A DNA stretch of 64,000 nucleotides from Thermoplasmata archaeon (GCA_021817415.1 JAKAUZ010000013.1:86302-150301); one strand, 5' to 3'. Positions 43,925 to 53,617 are shown, numbered from the stretch's first letter. The notes: generated by a model not told the origin, from the letters alone. Numbers and translations are program-made.

Positions 43925-45151
43925 TTGGATAAAGGCGGAATTTTCCTGCTCAGAGTAACGTATTCTGATCTTGGCTCAATGTATTTCAGTCAACTGAGTG
44001 ATTTTCAAATTGATGAAATTTACAGTTACATAAAAAAGAACGAGAGAATACAGGAGGCTGTGGTGCTCTGGACTTGCAACAGGCTGGAAATTTATTTTTA
44101 CCCAGGTGACAGGGAAACAGTTCAGTATCTGGAAGACTACATTAAGGAAAAGGTGGCTAAATACTCGGTCATACATGGATGGGACGCAATTAAGCACATA
44201 TTCATGGTCTCTGCAGGACTTGACTCAATGGTCCTGGGAGAAAACGAAATACTTGGGCAGGTGAAGGAGGCCTGGGAACAATCAAAGAAAAATCTGCTGA
44301 GCGGCACTAACATGAACCTTGTCTTTCAGAAGGCAATTGAAACAGGAAAGAAGGTCAGGAGAGAAAACGCATTCAATGGAATCAAAAGAAGCGTGGTCAG
44401 TGAGGCCCTTGAACTCGCAAATCTTTCAAAGGAAGACAGAATACTTGTAGTAGGGGCAGGCAGAGTTGGCAGGCAGATCGCAAAGATGCTGCACGACAGA
44501 AACATTGAGTTTGCCATTGCCAACAGAACGGAAGCAAGGGCAATGGAACTGGCAGATTCTTTTGGCGGAAGAACTGAATCGTTTGATCAGCGCAGATGGA
44601 AGGGATATGACGTCGTGATCACTGCAGTCAAAGCGCACAAATTAGTCCTGGACTCATCATTCCCGAAAGATTCAAGAGTTTCGTCCATAATTGATTTAGG
44701 GACTCCCCCAAACATTGATCCATCCATCAAGAACAAGCTGAAAGTGATCGACATGGAATTCCTTTCCAGGAAGATAGAAGAGAAGAAGGAGGAAAGGCAA
44801 AGTCTTGCTAACCAGGCACTTCGGACCGTTGAAAGAGAATTCAACAAATTTTCCTCTAAGGTCAAGAACGATGAAAAGAGCGAAATCCTGAGAAAAATCC
44901 ACGAATACTCGGATCTGGTCATTCAAGATGAGGTAAGAGAGATCGAACGCAGGATGGAACTCTCGCAAGAGGAGAAAGTCATACTTGAGAAAGGACTTAT
45001 TGCAACCAGAAACAGGCTTCTCGGAATTGTAATCAATGCAATTAAAACTTCAGACGATATTATGACGTCAAACGTTATCTCTAAAATGGAGTTGTTAATG
45101 AATGAAAACTTTTCCAGATTTAAGGCTAAGAAGATTAAGGAAATCACCTGA
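43925..45151 (+). CDS. hemA: Glutamyl-tRNA reductase
   Basis: A 408-aa enzyme reducing glutamyl-tRNA to glutamate 1-semialdehyde, the committed step. The catalytic cysteine C51 is in VVLWTCNRLEIYF; GLDSMVLGENEILGQVKEAW is the conserved substrate-domain helix; the NADPH domain has DRILVVGAGRVGRQIAK; and the C-terminal dimerisation helices follow. Translation starts with TTG at 43925, with GAAGGTG about 10 bases upstream. It overlaps the next gene, hemB, by 50 bases, a long coupling overlap. Confidence 0.94.
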   Translation: MDKGGIFLLRVTYSDLGSMYFSQLSDFQIDEIYSYIKKNERIQEAVVLWTCNRLEIYFYPGDRETVQYLEDYIKEKVAKYSVIHGWDAIKHIFMVSAGLDSMVLGENEILGQVKEAWEQSKKNLLSGTNMNLVFQKAIETGKKVRRENAFNGIKRSVVSEALELANLSKEDRILVVGAGRVGRQIAKMLHDRNIEFAIANRTEARAMELADSFGGRTESFDQRRWKGYDVVITAVKAHKLVLDSSFPKDSRVSSIIDLGTPPNIDPSIKNKLKVIDMEFLSRKIEEKKEERQSLANQALRTVEREFNKFSSKVKNDEKSEILRKIHEYSDLVIQDEVREIERRMELSQEEKVILEKGLIATRNRLLGIVINAIKTSDDIMTSNVISKMELLMNENFSRFKAKKIKEIT

Positions 45152-46073
45152 ATTAAGGAAACTGTTGGAGGAAACTAGTATCGACAGGAATAAGCTAGTA
45201 ATGCCAATGTTCGTAGACGAAAATCTCAAACGTCAAGAGGAGATCAGCACGATGAGGGGTATTTTCAGATTCCACGAGGATGGAATAGTGGAAAAGGCCA
45301 AGGAATATGAAGGCCTCGGAATCCGTTCTATACTTCTTTTCGGGGTTCCCAAGCACAAGGATTCCACAGGATCGGGGGCGTGGGAAGAGAATGGGATAGT
45401 GCAAAGAACAATTAAGAGGATAAAAGAAGAAACGAAGCTGACTGTTTTTGCAGACCTGTGTTTATGTGAATATACCAACCACGGGCACTGCGGACTCCTC
45501 AGAGGTCAAACTATCGACAACGACTCAACACTGGAGATATACGGGAAGATTGCAAGAACATATGCACGGGCAGGAGTAGACGGAGTTGCTCCTTCAGGGA
45601 TGATGGATGGGCAGGTTTCGAGGATAAGAAAGGATCTGGACCTGGATGGTTTTGCTGACACCCTGATCATGGCATACAGCGCAAAATTTTCAAGCTCAAT
45701 GTATGCGCCCTTCAGGGAGGCGGTTTTTTCGACGCCGTCCTTTGGGGACAGGAGAACATATCAGATGCCATTCACGAATACAAGAGAAGCCATGAGGGAA
45801 ATTGAAGAAGACATTGAAGAAGGGGCGGATATAATAATGGTAAAACCTGCCCTATTCTATCTTGACGTGATAAAGGCTGCGAGGCAGAGATTTGACCATC
45901 CTCTTGCAGCATACAGCGTGAGTGCAGAATACTCTTTAATCAAGAATGCTGCAGATTCAGGCATCGTGGATCTTAAAGCGACGGTGGAAGAATCTACAAC
46001 TGCTATATTCAGGGCTGGTGCTGATATCGTTATCAGTTATTTCACGGAACAGATTTTCAAAGACGGGCTTTAA
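45102..46073 (+). CDS. hemB: Porphobilinogen synthase
   Basis: A 323-aa 5-aminolevulinate dehydratase. The zinc-binding cysteines C120, C122 and C130 in DLCLCEYTNHGHCG show it to be a zinc enzyme rather than the magnesium-only type; the catalytic lysines are in MAYSAKFSSS and DIIMVKPALFYLDVI. It condenses two aminolevulinates. It ends the block hemL-hemC-hemD-hemA-hemB, which thus covers all steps from glutamyl-tRNA to uroporphyrinogen III. About 100 bases separate it from the following radical SAM gene, which probably has its own promoter (TATATATTTATAG near 46141-46153). Confidence 0.96.
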   Translation: MKTFPDLRLRRLRKSPELRKLLEETSIDRNKLVMPMFVDENLKRQEEISTMRGIFRFHEDGIVEKAKEYEGLGIRSILLFGVPKHKDSTGSGAWEENGIVQRTIKRIKEETKLTVFADLCLCEYTNHGHCGLLRGQTIDNDSTLEIYGKIARTYARAGVDGVAPSGMMDGQVSRIRKDLDLDGFADTLIMAYSAKFSSSMYAPFREAVFSTPSFGDRRTYQMPFTNTREAMREIEEDIEEGADIIMVKPALFYLDVIKAARQRFDHPLAAYSVSAEYSLIKNAADSGIVDLKATVEESTTAIFRAGADIVISYFTEQIFKDGL

Positions 46074-46174
46074 TGTTCAGGTAGTGGAACAATTTATTTT
46101 CCTATCTCTCACAATCAATACGTTGCTCTCGATGCTCAATTATATATTTATAGAAATTCCATCTCAGTGAATCA

Positions 46175-47080
46175 ATGAGAACTGTTATCTGGAACATTGA
46201 TTTCAAATGTAATCTCCTCTGCAAAGGATGCAACGCATTTGAGGGGAATGAACTGTTTCCAAAAGACAGGATTGATGACTTCATCGATGAGATGAAATAC
46301 AACAACGTGAAAATAACATCACTCACTGGCGGAGAACCAACACTTCATCCGGAACTGCCAAGAATGCTCAAAACGCTGAAGGAAAAAGGATTCATAACCC
46401 ACATAGCATCGAATGGCACGAATAAGTACATGCTGGAGAAGATTTATCCCTATCTTGACGCTGCTACCATAAGCCTTGACAGTCACATTCCGGAGCTGCA
46501 CAATGAATACAGAGGACGGAAAATTTTCGACATTGTAGTCGAATCGATGAAGTTCCTGAAGCCGAGGGTGAAGGTGCTCACTTCCAACATGCTCGTGACT
46601 GATTTTAATTACGACAAAGTTGGGGATTATGCAGAATACGTGAACGAAAAAGTCGGCATCCCGGTTTCAATGTGCTTCCCAGACAATACTGCTTATTACT
46701 ATGAGAAAGTCCCCGTTCAGCGGGAACACATATACGATGCATTCAAATATGCTTTTGATAATTATAAAGAACATAAATTCGGGAATACAAGGACTTATTA
46801 CAAGCAGACATTTGAGTGGCTGGAAAACAGGGAAACATCCAGCTGCAGGGCCGGACAGGAGGTCTTTTACGCCGATTACAGAGGAAATGTTTACCCCTGT
46901 TTTTACAAAACTGACAAGAAACTGAATAACAACAGGAAATGGGAAATATACGATAACAAATGTAATGCATGTTTCATACAGTGTTTCAGGGAACCTTCAA
47001 TTCGCAAGCCTCTGGAGCAGGCCAAATTGATCACTGGGATATATCTATATAATAGGAGGCATCATGGTCAAAGTGAATGA
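46175..47080 (+). CDS. Radical SAM protein
   Basis: A 301-aa radical AdoMet protein. The cluster motif is CNLLCKGC (about residues 12-19) and TSLTGGEPTLHPELPRML provides the AdoMet loop; a C-terminal cysteine group, SSCRAGQEVFYADYRGNVYPC followed by CNACFIQC (about 219-275), is SPASM- or Twitch-like and could hold an auxiliary cluster. The substrate is unknown. It overlaps a GT4 glycosyltransferase gene by ATGA, which is followed by a flippase-like membrane protein, suggesting lipid or glycan modification as the shared task. A TATA-like element precedes it by about 25 bases. Confidence 0.85.
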   Translation: MRTVIWNIDFKCNLLCKGCNAFEGNELFPKDRIDDFIDEMKYNNVKITSLTGGEPTLHPELPRMLKTLKEKGFITHIASNGTNKYMLEKIYPYLDAATISLDSHIPELHNEYRGRKIFDIVVESMKFLKPRVKVLTSNMLVTDFNYDKVGDYAEYVNEKVGIPVSMCFPDNTAYYYEKVPVQREHIYDAFKYAFDNYKEHKFGNTRTYYKQTFEWLENRETSSCRAGQEVFYADYRGNVYPCFYKTDKKLNNNRKWEIYDNKCNACFIQCFREPSIRKPLEQAKLITGIYLYNRRHHGQSE

Positions 47081-48153
47081 AAATAGCCCTATTCAGCGAT
47101 ACCTATTACCCAATACCAGACGGTGTTTCAAAACATCTTGTTGATTATAAGGAGGAACTGGAAAAAAGAGGGCACGAGGTAAGAGTTTATACCATATTCA
47201 AGGATGAAAAGAGTAATGTTTTTGGTCTCCCCTCCGTAAAATTCCCACTGTACAAGGAATACAGGATGGCTATTCCAGTTTATGAGTTATACCGGGACCT
47301 TAAAAGATTCAAACCGGAAATAAACCATATCCACACACCATTTGTTCTTGGTACTATGGGGTACAGGTTTTCAAGAAAGAATGGAATTCCGGTTCTAGGG
47401 ACTTACCATACTGATTTTGTGAACATGGACAATACCATCAATTTTCCTTTTGTCAAGAGTCTCCTGAATTTAGGTTTCCAGTACAACATGCATCTTTACA
47501 GGAAGATTGATTCCGTGATATCACCGTCTGAACCAATGTCCAGACAACTTGAATCCTTTGGGGTCAAATCCCAGGTTGTTCATGTGGGGATCAACCTCAA
47601 GTCCTTTCATAATTCACAGCAGAAGGATGATTACTATCTGTTCCTGGGGCGACTGACCTACGACAAGGGAATTACAACAGTACTGGAGACGGCTAAAAGG
47701 ATGCCTGACCGAAAATTCAAGATTGCAGGGATCGGACCGATGAGGAACCTGGTAGAAAAGTATGCAGGCGTCCTTAAAAACGTAGAGTATCTGGGGTTTG
47801 TAAATGAACAAGTTAAGGTAGATCTGCTCAGCAGGGCAAGGATTCTTATCCTTCCCTCAAGAGCTGAAACATTCGGAGTGGTATATGTTGAGGCAATGGC
47901 CTCAGGAACTCCAGTCATAGCTTCAGCGGAAAGCAGGGAAATTGGGATTCTCAGGGAGAATTACAATGGATGGTTCGTGAATTTCGGGGACGTTGATTCA
48001 GTTCAGGAGCGGCTTTTGGAAACTGACAATCACGATCTGGAAGTATATGGAAAAAATGCGCTGGCGTCCAGCAAGGACTACTCTATAGAGGCAACAGCAG
48101 ACGTCATGTTAAGGAAGTATGGTGAAATGATTGAAGATAGTAAGCGGAATTAA
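47077..48153 (+). CDS. GT4-family glycosyltransferase
   Basis: A 358-aa GT-B fold glycosyltransferase. The N-terminal IALFSDTYYPIPDGVSKHLVDYKEELEKRGHEV is the typical first strand and glycine loop; HIHTPFVLGTMGYRFS and the GTYHTDF stretch belong to the acceptor domain; the C-terminal lobe has LFLGRLTYDKGITTVLE, AGIGPM and the nucleotide-sugar site LPSRAETFGVVYVEAMASGTPVIAS with its E-x7-E pattern. The order and motifs resemble mannosyl- or glucosyltransferases that glycosylate lipids (for example diacylglycerol or inositol acceptors). It overlaps the radical SAM gene before it and the UPF0104 gene after it. Confidence 0.92.
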   Translation: MKIALFSDTYYPIPDGVSKHLVDYKEELEKRGHEVRVYTIFKDEKSNVFGLPSVKFPLYKEYRMAIPVYELYRDLKRFKPEINHIHTPFVLGTMGYRFSRKNGIPVLGTYHTDFVNMDNTINFPFVKSLLNLGFQYNMHLYRKIDSVISPSEPMSRQLESFGVKSQVVHVGINLKSFHNSQQKDDYYLFLGRLTYDKGITTVLETAKRMPDRKFKIAGIGPMRNLVEKYAGVLKNVEYLGFVNEQVKVDLLSRARILILPSRAETFGVVYVEAMASGTPVIASAESREIGILRENYNGWFVNFGDVDSVQERLLETDNHDLEVYGKNALASSKDYSIEATADVMLRKYGEMIEDSKRN

Positions 48154-49132
48154 GTTTCTAGGAATTGCAATTTCCATCATCACGCTTGGAGTTTTCGTTT
48201 ACATATATGGACCTTACAATCTTCTCAAGACGATCTCCTCATTGCCTCCCATATACCTGGTATTCTTCCTGACTGCCCTTGGATTCCATTTACTCTCCCT
48301 TGTTTTCTGGGCATTACGAATAAAATATCTCGCATCAGTCAACGGCCAGAAGATTACCTTTATGCAATCGTTGCTCACCGTGGTATCATCTCTTTTCGCC
48401 GCAACTCTGACTCCGGGTTACATAGGGGGAGAGCCAGTACGAATCAAGAAGTTGAGCGACTATGGAATGAACCCGGGCAGCTCAGCCGCATTAGTACTGG
48501 GAGAAAGGGGGTTCGACGCAATATTCTTTATCGTTGTCCTTTTTCTCATAATAATAGGAGGCTTCATTTCCATATCAGGTCCTTTTAAGCTGTATGTGTA
48601 CATTGGAGGAGTTGTCCTGATTCTGTTCCTGGTCATTCTTATAGTGTCGATGGGTGCTGCGAGCCTATTCAAGAAGATCCTTTTTAGAATTGAAAACTAT
48701 TTCACAAGGAAGGATAAAAAGGAAGGCAAAAGAAAGGAATTGTTTCTAAAAATTGCAAAGGAAATAGAGACATTTACCTCTTCAACTAAAACCATGTTCA
48801 TAAAGAATCCAGGTGTTGTCTTTGCGGGGGTTACAATTACTGCCCTCCTCTGGATATCTGACTTTTCCGTACCTGTAGTGCTTATAATGGGATTTGGCAT
48901 AACTCCAGATATACTGTACATCATATTTGTTCAAGTGATTCTTGTACTGATATCCCTCATTCCAATAACTCCGGGTGCGGCCGGGATCATGGAAGTCCTA
49001 ATGCTGGCGACATTTTCGATATTCCTGCCTCATGGTTTTCTTGTTATATTTATCATATTCTGGAGGTTCATAACATTCTACTTCAATATAATACTTGGAT
49101 CGTTCACGATACACAAAATAGTCACAAAGTGA
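48131..49132 (+). CDS. UPF0104 / AglD-MprF flippase-like membrane protein
   Basis: A 333-aa protein with seven to eight membrane helices of the lysylphosphatidylglycerol-synthase transmembrane (UPF0104) family. Typical elements are the RIKYLA segment, TPGYIGGEPVRIKKLSDYGMNPGSSAALVLGERGFDAIFF (about residues 95-135) and SLIPITPGAAGIMEVLM near the end. Members act with glycosyltransferases in moving or building lipid-linked saccharides; AglD of Haloferax is a related example. Its TTG start lies 23 bases before the stop of the glycosyltransferase, so the two are coupled. Confidence 0.87.
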   Translation: MKIVSGIKFLGIAISIITLGVFVYIYGPYNLLKTISSLPPIYLVFFLTALGFHLLSLVFWALRIKYLASVNGQKITFMQSLLTVVSSLFAATLTPGYIGGEPVRIKKLSDYGMNPGSSAALVLGERGFDAIFFIVVLFLIIIGGFISISGPFKLYVYIGGVVLILFLVILIVSMGAASLFKKILFRIENYFTRKDKKEGKRKELFLKIAKEIETFTSSTKTMFIKNPGVVFAGVTITALLWISDFSVPVVLIMGFGITPDILYIIFVQVILVLISLIPITPGAAGIMEVLMLATFSIFLPHGFLVIFIIFWRFITFYFNIILGSFTIHKIVTK

Positions 49133-49189
49133 ACTAGCCATTCCCTCCAAAAAATATTAGATTTAACGGATATTTACGTATGGAGAATA

Positions 49190-50860
49190 TTGAACGAAGC
49201 CCAAAGGTTGAGAAAATTTACATTCACGGCTCCAAGCCCGGTTTATGATGTTCCAATAATACTTCTGGCACCTATAATATTCTATCTGTCGTCAAGGAAC
49301 ATCATCTTCTCCGTCATCTATTCCATCTCAATAGCTGTCCTTCTCATAACGGACCTGGTAGCCCCGCTGATACTGAAATTTAAATTTGGGCCAAAAAGAT
49401 CGTTTCTGCTGGATGTCATAGTAATTTACCTGGCACTGGCATACTATTTCATCATAATAGGGATCAGGTTCCTTTCGCCCCAGAACGCACTGATGCTCTC
49501 AATCACCACGATACCATTCGTGAGAACCATGGTATTTTTCACATTCACCGAAAGGAAATTTTTCATAACCCATGCCTTATCAATGGTATTTTCAATCGCA
49601 TTCTCAATATGTCTTGCTGTCCTCGCGCCTTCATTCATAATTTTCGTCCTACCTCTCCTGGTCTCATCGTTGGTCTATTCCCTTTCTTCGCACCTCTTTG
49701 TCAAGATTTCGTTTTCAAGTTTCCTTAAGGAGTTCAGCATCGATCCTGTCAAAATAGTCAAAGAGCTGGTGAATACCGTAAGATCTGAGATTTCTTACAA
49801 CCAGGTTGTCTTGAACTTTTTCGAGCAGATCTATACCACTCTAGTCCCGAGGGAGGTCACAGTCCTTAGGGCTACCTCTGATGCTGGGGAATTCATGATG
49901 GTTTTCCCTTATATACATCCGGGGCCACTCGGAGACCTCGGGAGCTCAAATATCACTGGAAAGCTCCAGAATGACCACAAGGGGAAGCAGCTGATGGTTT
50001 TCCACACTTCCACAACTCACGACGACAACTGCGCAGGAAACGAAGAAGTCAGGAAAATATCCAAGGTGCTCAGTGAGAAGGGATCATCATTCTCAAACGC
50101 ATTCGAGCCTTATTTTGGTAAGTACCTCACCTTCGTATCTCTGGGAGACGGGGGAATTTTCTTCATTTCCCCGGATGAACCCAGGTTTGATGACATAAAG
50201 ATAACGGAAGGCAGGAAAATAGTGAGGAAGGCAAGATCACTGGGACTTAAGTGGGCAGTGGTGGTGGACCAGCACAACAATAACATGGATAGGCCGATCG
50301 AGAATACTGATGTTTCCTACCTCATGGATGAGGTGGAATCATCTGTCAGGGGAAGGAAGAAAAGTTACCCGTTATACGGCAGATTAGTCACATCCGACTT
50401 TTCAGCAAAAGACATAGGCCCGGGAGGAATCAAATTCCTGATGCTCACAATCAACGACAAGAAGATAGCAATAATACTTGTGGACGGGAATAACATGGAA
50501 TTTGAGACGAGAAAGCGCATTGAAGATTCGCTGCATGGAATCGATAAGATACTGGTGTGCACAACCGACAATCACATAGTCAATGTAGACGGCCTCAGCG
50601 TGAATCCGGTGGGGCGATCAACAGATGCTGAAATCCTCGCAAAGGAGATCAGAGGGATGGCGGAGGAAGTCGGGGATGTCCAGGCACTTAATATTGAGAG
50701 AGTCCGCAGGGAATTGAGACTGAAGGTTGCAGGGGAACACCATTATGAAAAGCTGAATGAGATAATCAGGAAGTCGATAAACACGGCGAAGATAGCTGGA
50801 ATTGCCGCAATTATTTTCTCGTTCGGACTCTCGCTCCTGATTTTTAAATTACTGGCATGA
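49190..50860 (+). CDS. DUF2070 family membrane protein
   Basis: A 556-aa archaeal protein with an N-terminal membrane domain of about seven helices (residues 15-190), a soluble central domain and one C-terminal helix (535-554). The soluble part has MVFPYIHPGPLGDLGSSN, HTSTTHDDNCAGNEE and VVVDQHNNNMD, histidine- and aspartate-containing motifs that suggest a metal site. These are hallmarks of DUF2070, an archaea-specific family of unknown function. It starts with TTG. It follows the flippase-like gene by 57 bases in the same direction and may be part of the same envelope-lipid programme. Confidence 0.85.
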   Translation: MNEAQRLRKFTFTAPSPVYDVPIILLAPIIFYLSSRNIIFSVIYSISIAVLLITDLVAPLILKFKFGPKRSFLLDVIVIYLALAYYFIIIGIRFLSPQNALMLSITTIPFVRTMVFFTFTERKFFITHALSMVFSIAFSICLAVLAPSFIIFVLPLLVSSLVYSLSSHLFVKISFSSFLKEFSIDPVKIVKELVNTVRSEISYNQVVLNFFEQIYTTLVPREVTVLRATSDAGEFMMVFPYIHPGPLGDLGSSNITGKLQNDHKGKQLMVFHTSTTHDDNCAGNEEVRKISKVLSEKGSSFSNAFEPYFGKYLTFVSLGDGGIFFISPDEPRFDDIKITEGRKIVRKARSLGLKWAVVVDQHNNNMDRPIENTDVSYLMDEVESSVRGRKKSYPLYGRLVTSDFSAKDIGPGGIKFLMLTINDKKIAIILVDGNNMEFETRKRIEDSLHGIDKILVCTTDNHIVNVDGLSVNPVGRSTDAEILAKEIRGMAEEVGDVQALNIERVRRELRLKVAGEHHYEKLNEIIRKSINTAKIAGIAAIIFSFGLSLLIFKLLA

Positions 50861-51034
50861 TGTTATTCGATTCATCTAAGCACTTCTGGATCAATTGAAA
50901 TGCCTATTTACGTGGCAATTGGATCACAACCGGATTCCAGGGGTAAATGGAGCTGGAAGATCAGGCATTATTCCAATAAAATGCACAATTGACGTCGAGA
51001 AGCTCATTCTTCCTGCACACATTTTATATTTTCA

Positions 51035-51041
51035 GTTATAA
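51035..51041 (+). promoter_or_regulatory. TATA box of the anchored surface protein
   Basis: GTTATAA, about 23 bases before the ATG at 51061, supporting that codon over an upstream in-frame start. Confidence 0.45.
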
Positions 51042-51060
51042 TGACGTCAAGAGGACTGCA

Positions 51061-51525
51061 ATGGAACCAAAACAGATCCCCCGTTCAGAAGATTTTGTGA
51101 AGAAAAGGAAACTGATGGTCCTGGTAATTTCAATAGCAATAGTGATAACGACAGCCACCTATGTGGCCAGTCAATCATATTCTTCAAAGACAGTCAATGT
51201 GATAGAAATCTATCTAAACATACTGGAGAAGACGAATGGAAGCACCCAAGTGACTAATCTAGGAAATCAGACTTACTACGAGAATGACCTGACCCTTTAT
51301 GGGGGCACGACGGGGTATTTCAGGGTTTCATTCTACAACAACCTGAACCGGACACTGGTCATCACTGCATTTGAGGCAACATCTGGTGGCTTCTCGCTCA
51401 TATCAGTCAATCCTCACCTGCCCACGCCAATCAGCCAAGGTCATGTGCAGGTAATAATACTGGGAATAAGGGTGCCAGACCAGACATTCGCTGGAAGTCT
51501 AGACGTGGCTATGGTCGTAAGCTGA
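51061..51525 (+). CDS. Predicted membrane-anchored extracytoplasmic protein
   Basis: A 154-aa protein: a basic N-terminus, one membrane helix (about residues 18-37, LMVLVISIAIVITTATYVAS) and a beta-rich outer domain with several N-x-S/T sites (NGST, NQT, NRT). The outer part resembles small immunoglobulin-like or cupredoxin-adjacent domains in composition only. No family is recognised. It lies 83 bases before the iron-sulfur oxidoreductase gene, in the same direction, and may be an accessory surface protein. Confidence 0.65.
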   Translation: MEPKQIPRSEDFVKKRKLMVLVISIAIVITTATYVASQSYSSKTVNVIEIYLNILEKTNGSTQVTNLGNQTYYENDLTLYGGTTGYFRVSFYNNLNRTLVITAFEATSGGFSLISVNPHLPTPISQGHVQVIILGIRVPDQTFAGSLDVAMVVS

Positions 51526-51607
51526 CAAACTTGCAATGACTGGTCTGGTCAGTCTTCTACCACTCAAAAATGTTAAATAAGTCACCAAAATTCAATGAAG
51601 CAGTATC

Positions 51608-53593
51608 ATGACGACCTCTATTGCCAGCCCAACCCTTGTCTTTATCCCAATTGCTGAGTTAATAATTCTGTATGCAACATCCTTTTCTGTAGCAGGTTTC
51701 GTGTTATACTGGTGGTATCGATCTTATAGTAAGCTGGGAATCAGATTTTCGGAAATGGTCAAATTTGGATGGAAAAATTGGAGACGGATATTGCACCATC
51801 TTCTGGTATACGCCGGTTTCCAGAAGAAGATACTGAAGGACAGATATGCAGGAATAATGCATTTCTCGATATTCTACGGAATGATTATACTTTTCATTTC
51901 CACTGCATTAATTGCTCTATCGCACGACCTCCTCAAGCCTCTTTTCCATTTCGGCATACTCGTGGGATGGTTCTACCTTAATTTTGAAGTATGGGCCAAT
52001 CTGGGAGGGATTCTTCTTACCATCGGAATAGTCATGGCACTGTACAGACGTCTGGCCAAGAGAATAGAACTGGATACCATTGCAGATGATTATATACTGC
52101 TGTCTGGCCTGCTTCTGCTTGCCCTCCAGGGCTTCATACTTGGTGCACTGAAGATTTACCTCTTCAGGAATGGTTTTGATGATTACAGATTTGTAGAGTG
52201 GAGTCTGAGTTACGTGTTTTCCTTCGGTAATGTGTCTCAGGGCTCCGGAATATTGCTTTACAGGGACTTATGGATGTTCCACATTATGACTGCATTTGCA
52301 ATTGCAGCATATCTCCCGTTCTCGAAACTGTCGCACATAGCACTTTCGTCTGTCGGAGTTTCCGTCAAGGAGATCAAGCCGAGAGGAGAAATGCCAACCC
52401 CATTTATTCTATCGGAACTAATGGAGTCTGGCAACTTTGATTTCAAGATGGGGGCCAAGGTCGTCAAGGATCTTCCCAAGTTAAAGAAGATTGAGGCACT
52501 TGCGTGTACGGACTGCGGGAGATGCGAAAGAGCCTGTCCCGCACATATTGCTGGATCAGACCTAGACCCCAGGGTGATTGTCCAGAACATAAAGAAAAAC
52601 GTGTACTCGGGAGAAGCTGAGATGGGGTCGATGATAATGTCAGAAAACGCGGCATGGGCCTGCACGACATGCCAGGCGTGCGTCGAAGAATGCCCAGTTT
52701 TGATAGAACCATTTTCATTCATTATGGAGACGAGAAAGAATCTCGTTATGGAAAGCAAGCTCAGCAAGGAAACCGTCGGGTACCTCAATAATCTTACCTA
52801 TGCCCAGAATCCGTTCAACAACCCTCCAAGCGACAGGGATGAAATGCTGAAATTTGCTCCAAAATACGAGGAAGGAATGGACATCCTGTACTGGGTCGGA
52901 TGCATGGGCGCCTTCGACCCACGGGGGAAGGAGGTGGCCAAAACGGTAATGGAGCTCCTCAACAAGGCAGGCGTTAAATACGGCATCCTAGGGTCTGAAG
53001 AAAAATGCAACGGGGAAACTGCAAGAAGAATAGGAGAAGAGGGGAGGTTCCAGGAGCTGGTATTATCCAACATTGATACTTTCAAGAAATATAATGTCAA
53101 GAAAATTCTCACCGCCTGTCCACACTGCTTCAATACTTTCAAGAACGAATATCCAAAATTCGGGCTGAACGTGGAGGTTCTTCATCATTCAACATTCCTC
53201 ACCAATCTGGTAAAGGACGGAAAGCTCAATGTGAAGAAAAAGGAAGAGACGGTAACGCTTCATGACCCATGCTATCTGGGCAGGATAAATGGGCAGTACG
53301 AGGAGACCAGGTTCATTGTAAAATCAGCGACCAACTTATCTGAAATGGAGAAGTCAGGTTCGAAGAGCATGTGCTGTGGTGCAGGCGGTGGAAATTATTG
53401 GTACAAAGTGGAGAGCCAGGAATCAATAAGCCACATAAGAATGGAACAGGCACTTGAAACAAAAGCGGAAAAACTTGCAACAGCTTGTCCGTTCTGCATG
53501 GCTATGATGGAAGATGCGTCCAGAACTATGGACGTCGAATCGAAAATAAAGGTAAGGGACATCGCAGAAATACTCAAGGAAAATCTGGCCTGA
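51608..53593 (+). CDS. Membrane-bound HdrDE/FadF-like iron-sulfur oxidoreductase
   Basis: A 661-aa fusion. The N-terminal 260 residues have about six membrane helices with histidines (LHHLLVYAG, IMHFSIFYG, MFHIMTAF) like a cytochrome b of the NarI/HdrE type. Two 4Fe-4S motifs follow, CTDCGRCERACP and CTTCQACVEECP (about residues 299-310 and 356-367), then two CCG domains (VGCMGAFDP...CPHC and HDPCYLGR...MCCGAGGG...CPFC) as in HdrD. The order equals that of FadF-like acyl-CoA or lactate-type electron-transfer proteins, which take electrons from flavoproteins to quinone. It has all expected cysteines. A TATA-like AATAAG precedes the ATG. It probably links an oxidation such as the nearby LhgO-type reaction, or beta-oxidation, to the respiratory chain. 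Confidence 0.88.
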   Translation: MTTSIASPTLVFIPIAELIILYATSFSVAGFVLYWWYRSYSKLGIRFSEMVKFGWKNWRRILHHLLVYAGFQKKILKDRYAGIMHFSIFYGMIILFISTALIALSHDLLKPLFHFGILVGWFYLNFEVWANLGGILLTIGIVMALYRRLAKRIELDTIADDYILLSGLLLLALQGFILGALKIYLFRNGFDDYRFVEWSLSYVFSFGNVSQGSGILLYRDLWMFHIMTAFAIAAYLPFSKLSHIALSSVGVSVKEIKPRGEMPTPFILSELMESGNFDFKMGAKVVKDLPKLKKIEALACTDCGRCERACPAHIAGSDLDPRVIVQNIKKNVYSGEAEMGSMIMSENAAWACTTCQACVEECPVLIEPFSFIMETRKNLVMESKLSKETVGYLNNLTYAQNPFNNPPSDRDEMLKFAPKYEEGMDILYWVGCMGAFDPRGKEVAKTVMELLNKAGVKYGILGSEEKCNGETARRIGEEGRFQELVLSNIDTFKKYNVKKILTACPHCFNTFKNEYPKFGLNVEVLHHSTFLTNLVKDGKLNVKKKEETVTLHDPCYLGRINGQYEETRFIVKSATNLSEMEKSGSKSMCCGAGGGNYWYKVESQESISHIRMEQALETKAEKLATACPFCMAMMEDASRTMDVESKIKVRDIAEILKENLA

Positions 53594-53617
53594 CGTCAGG
53601 TTTGACCTGAACGAAAG

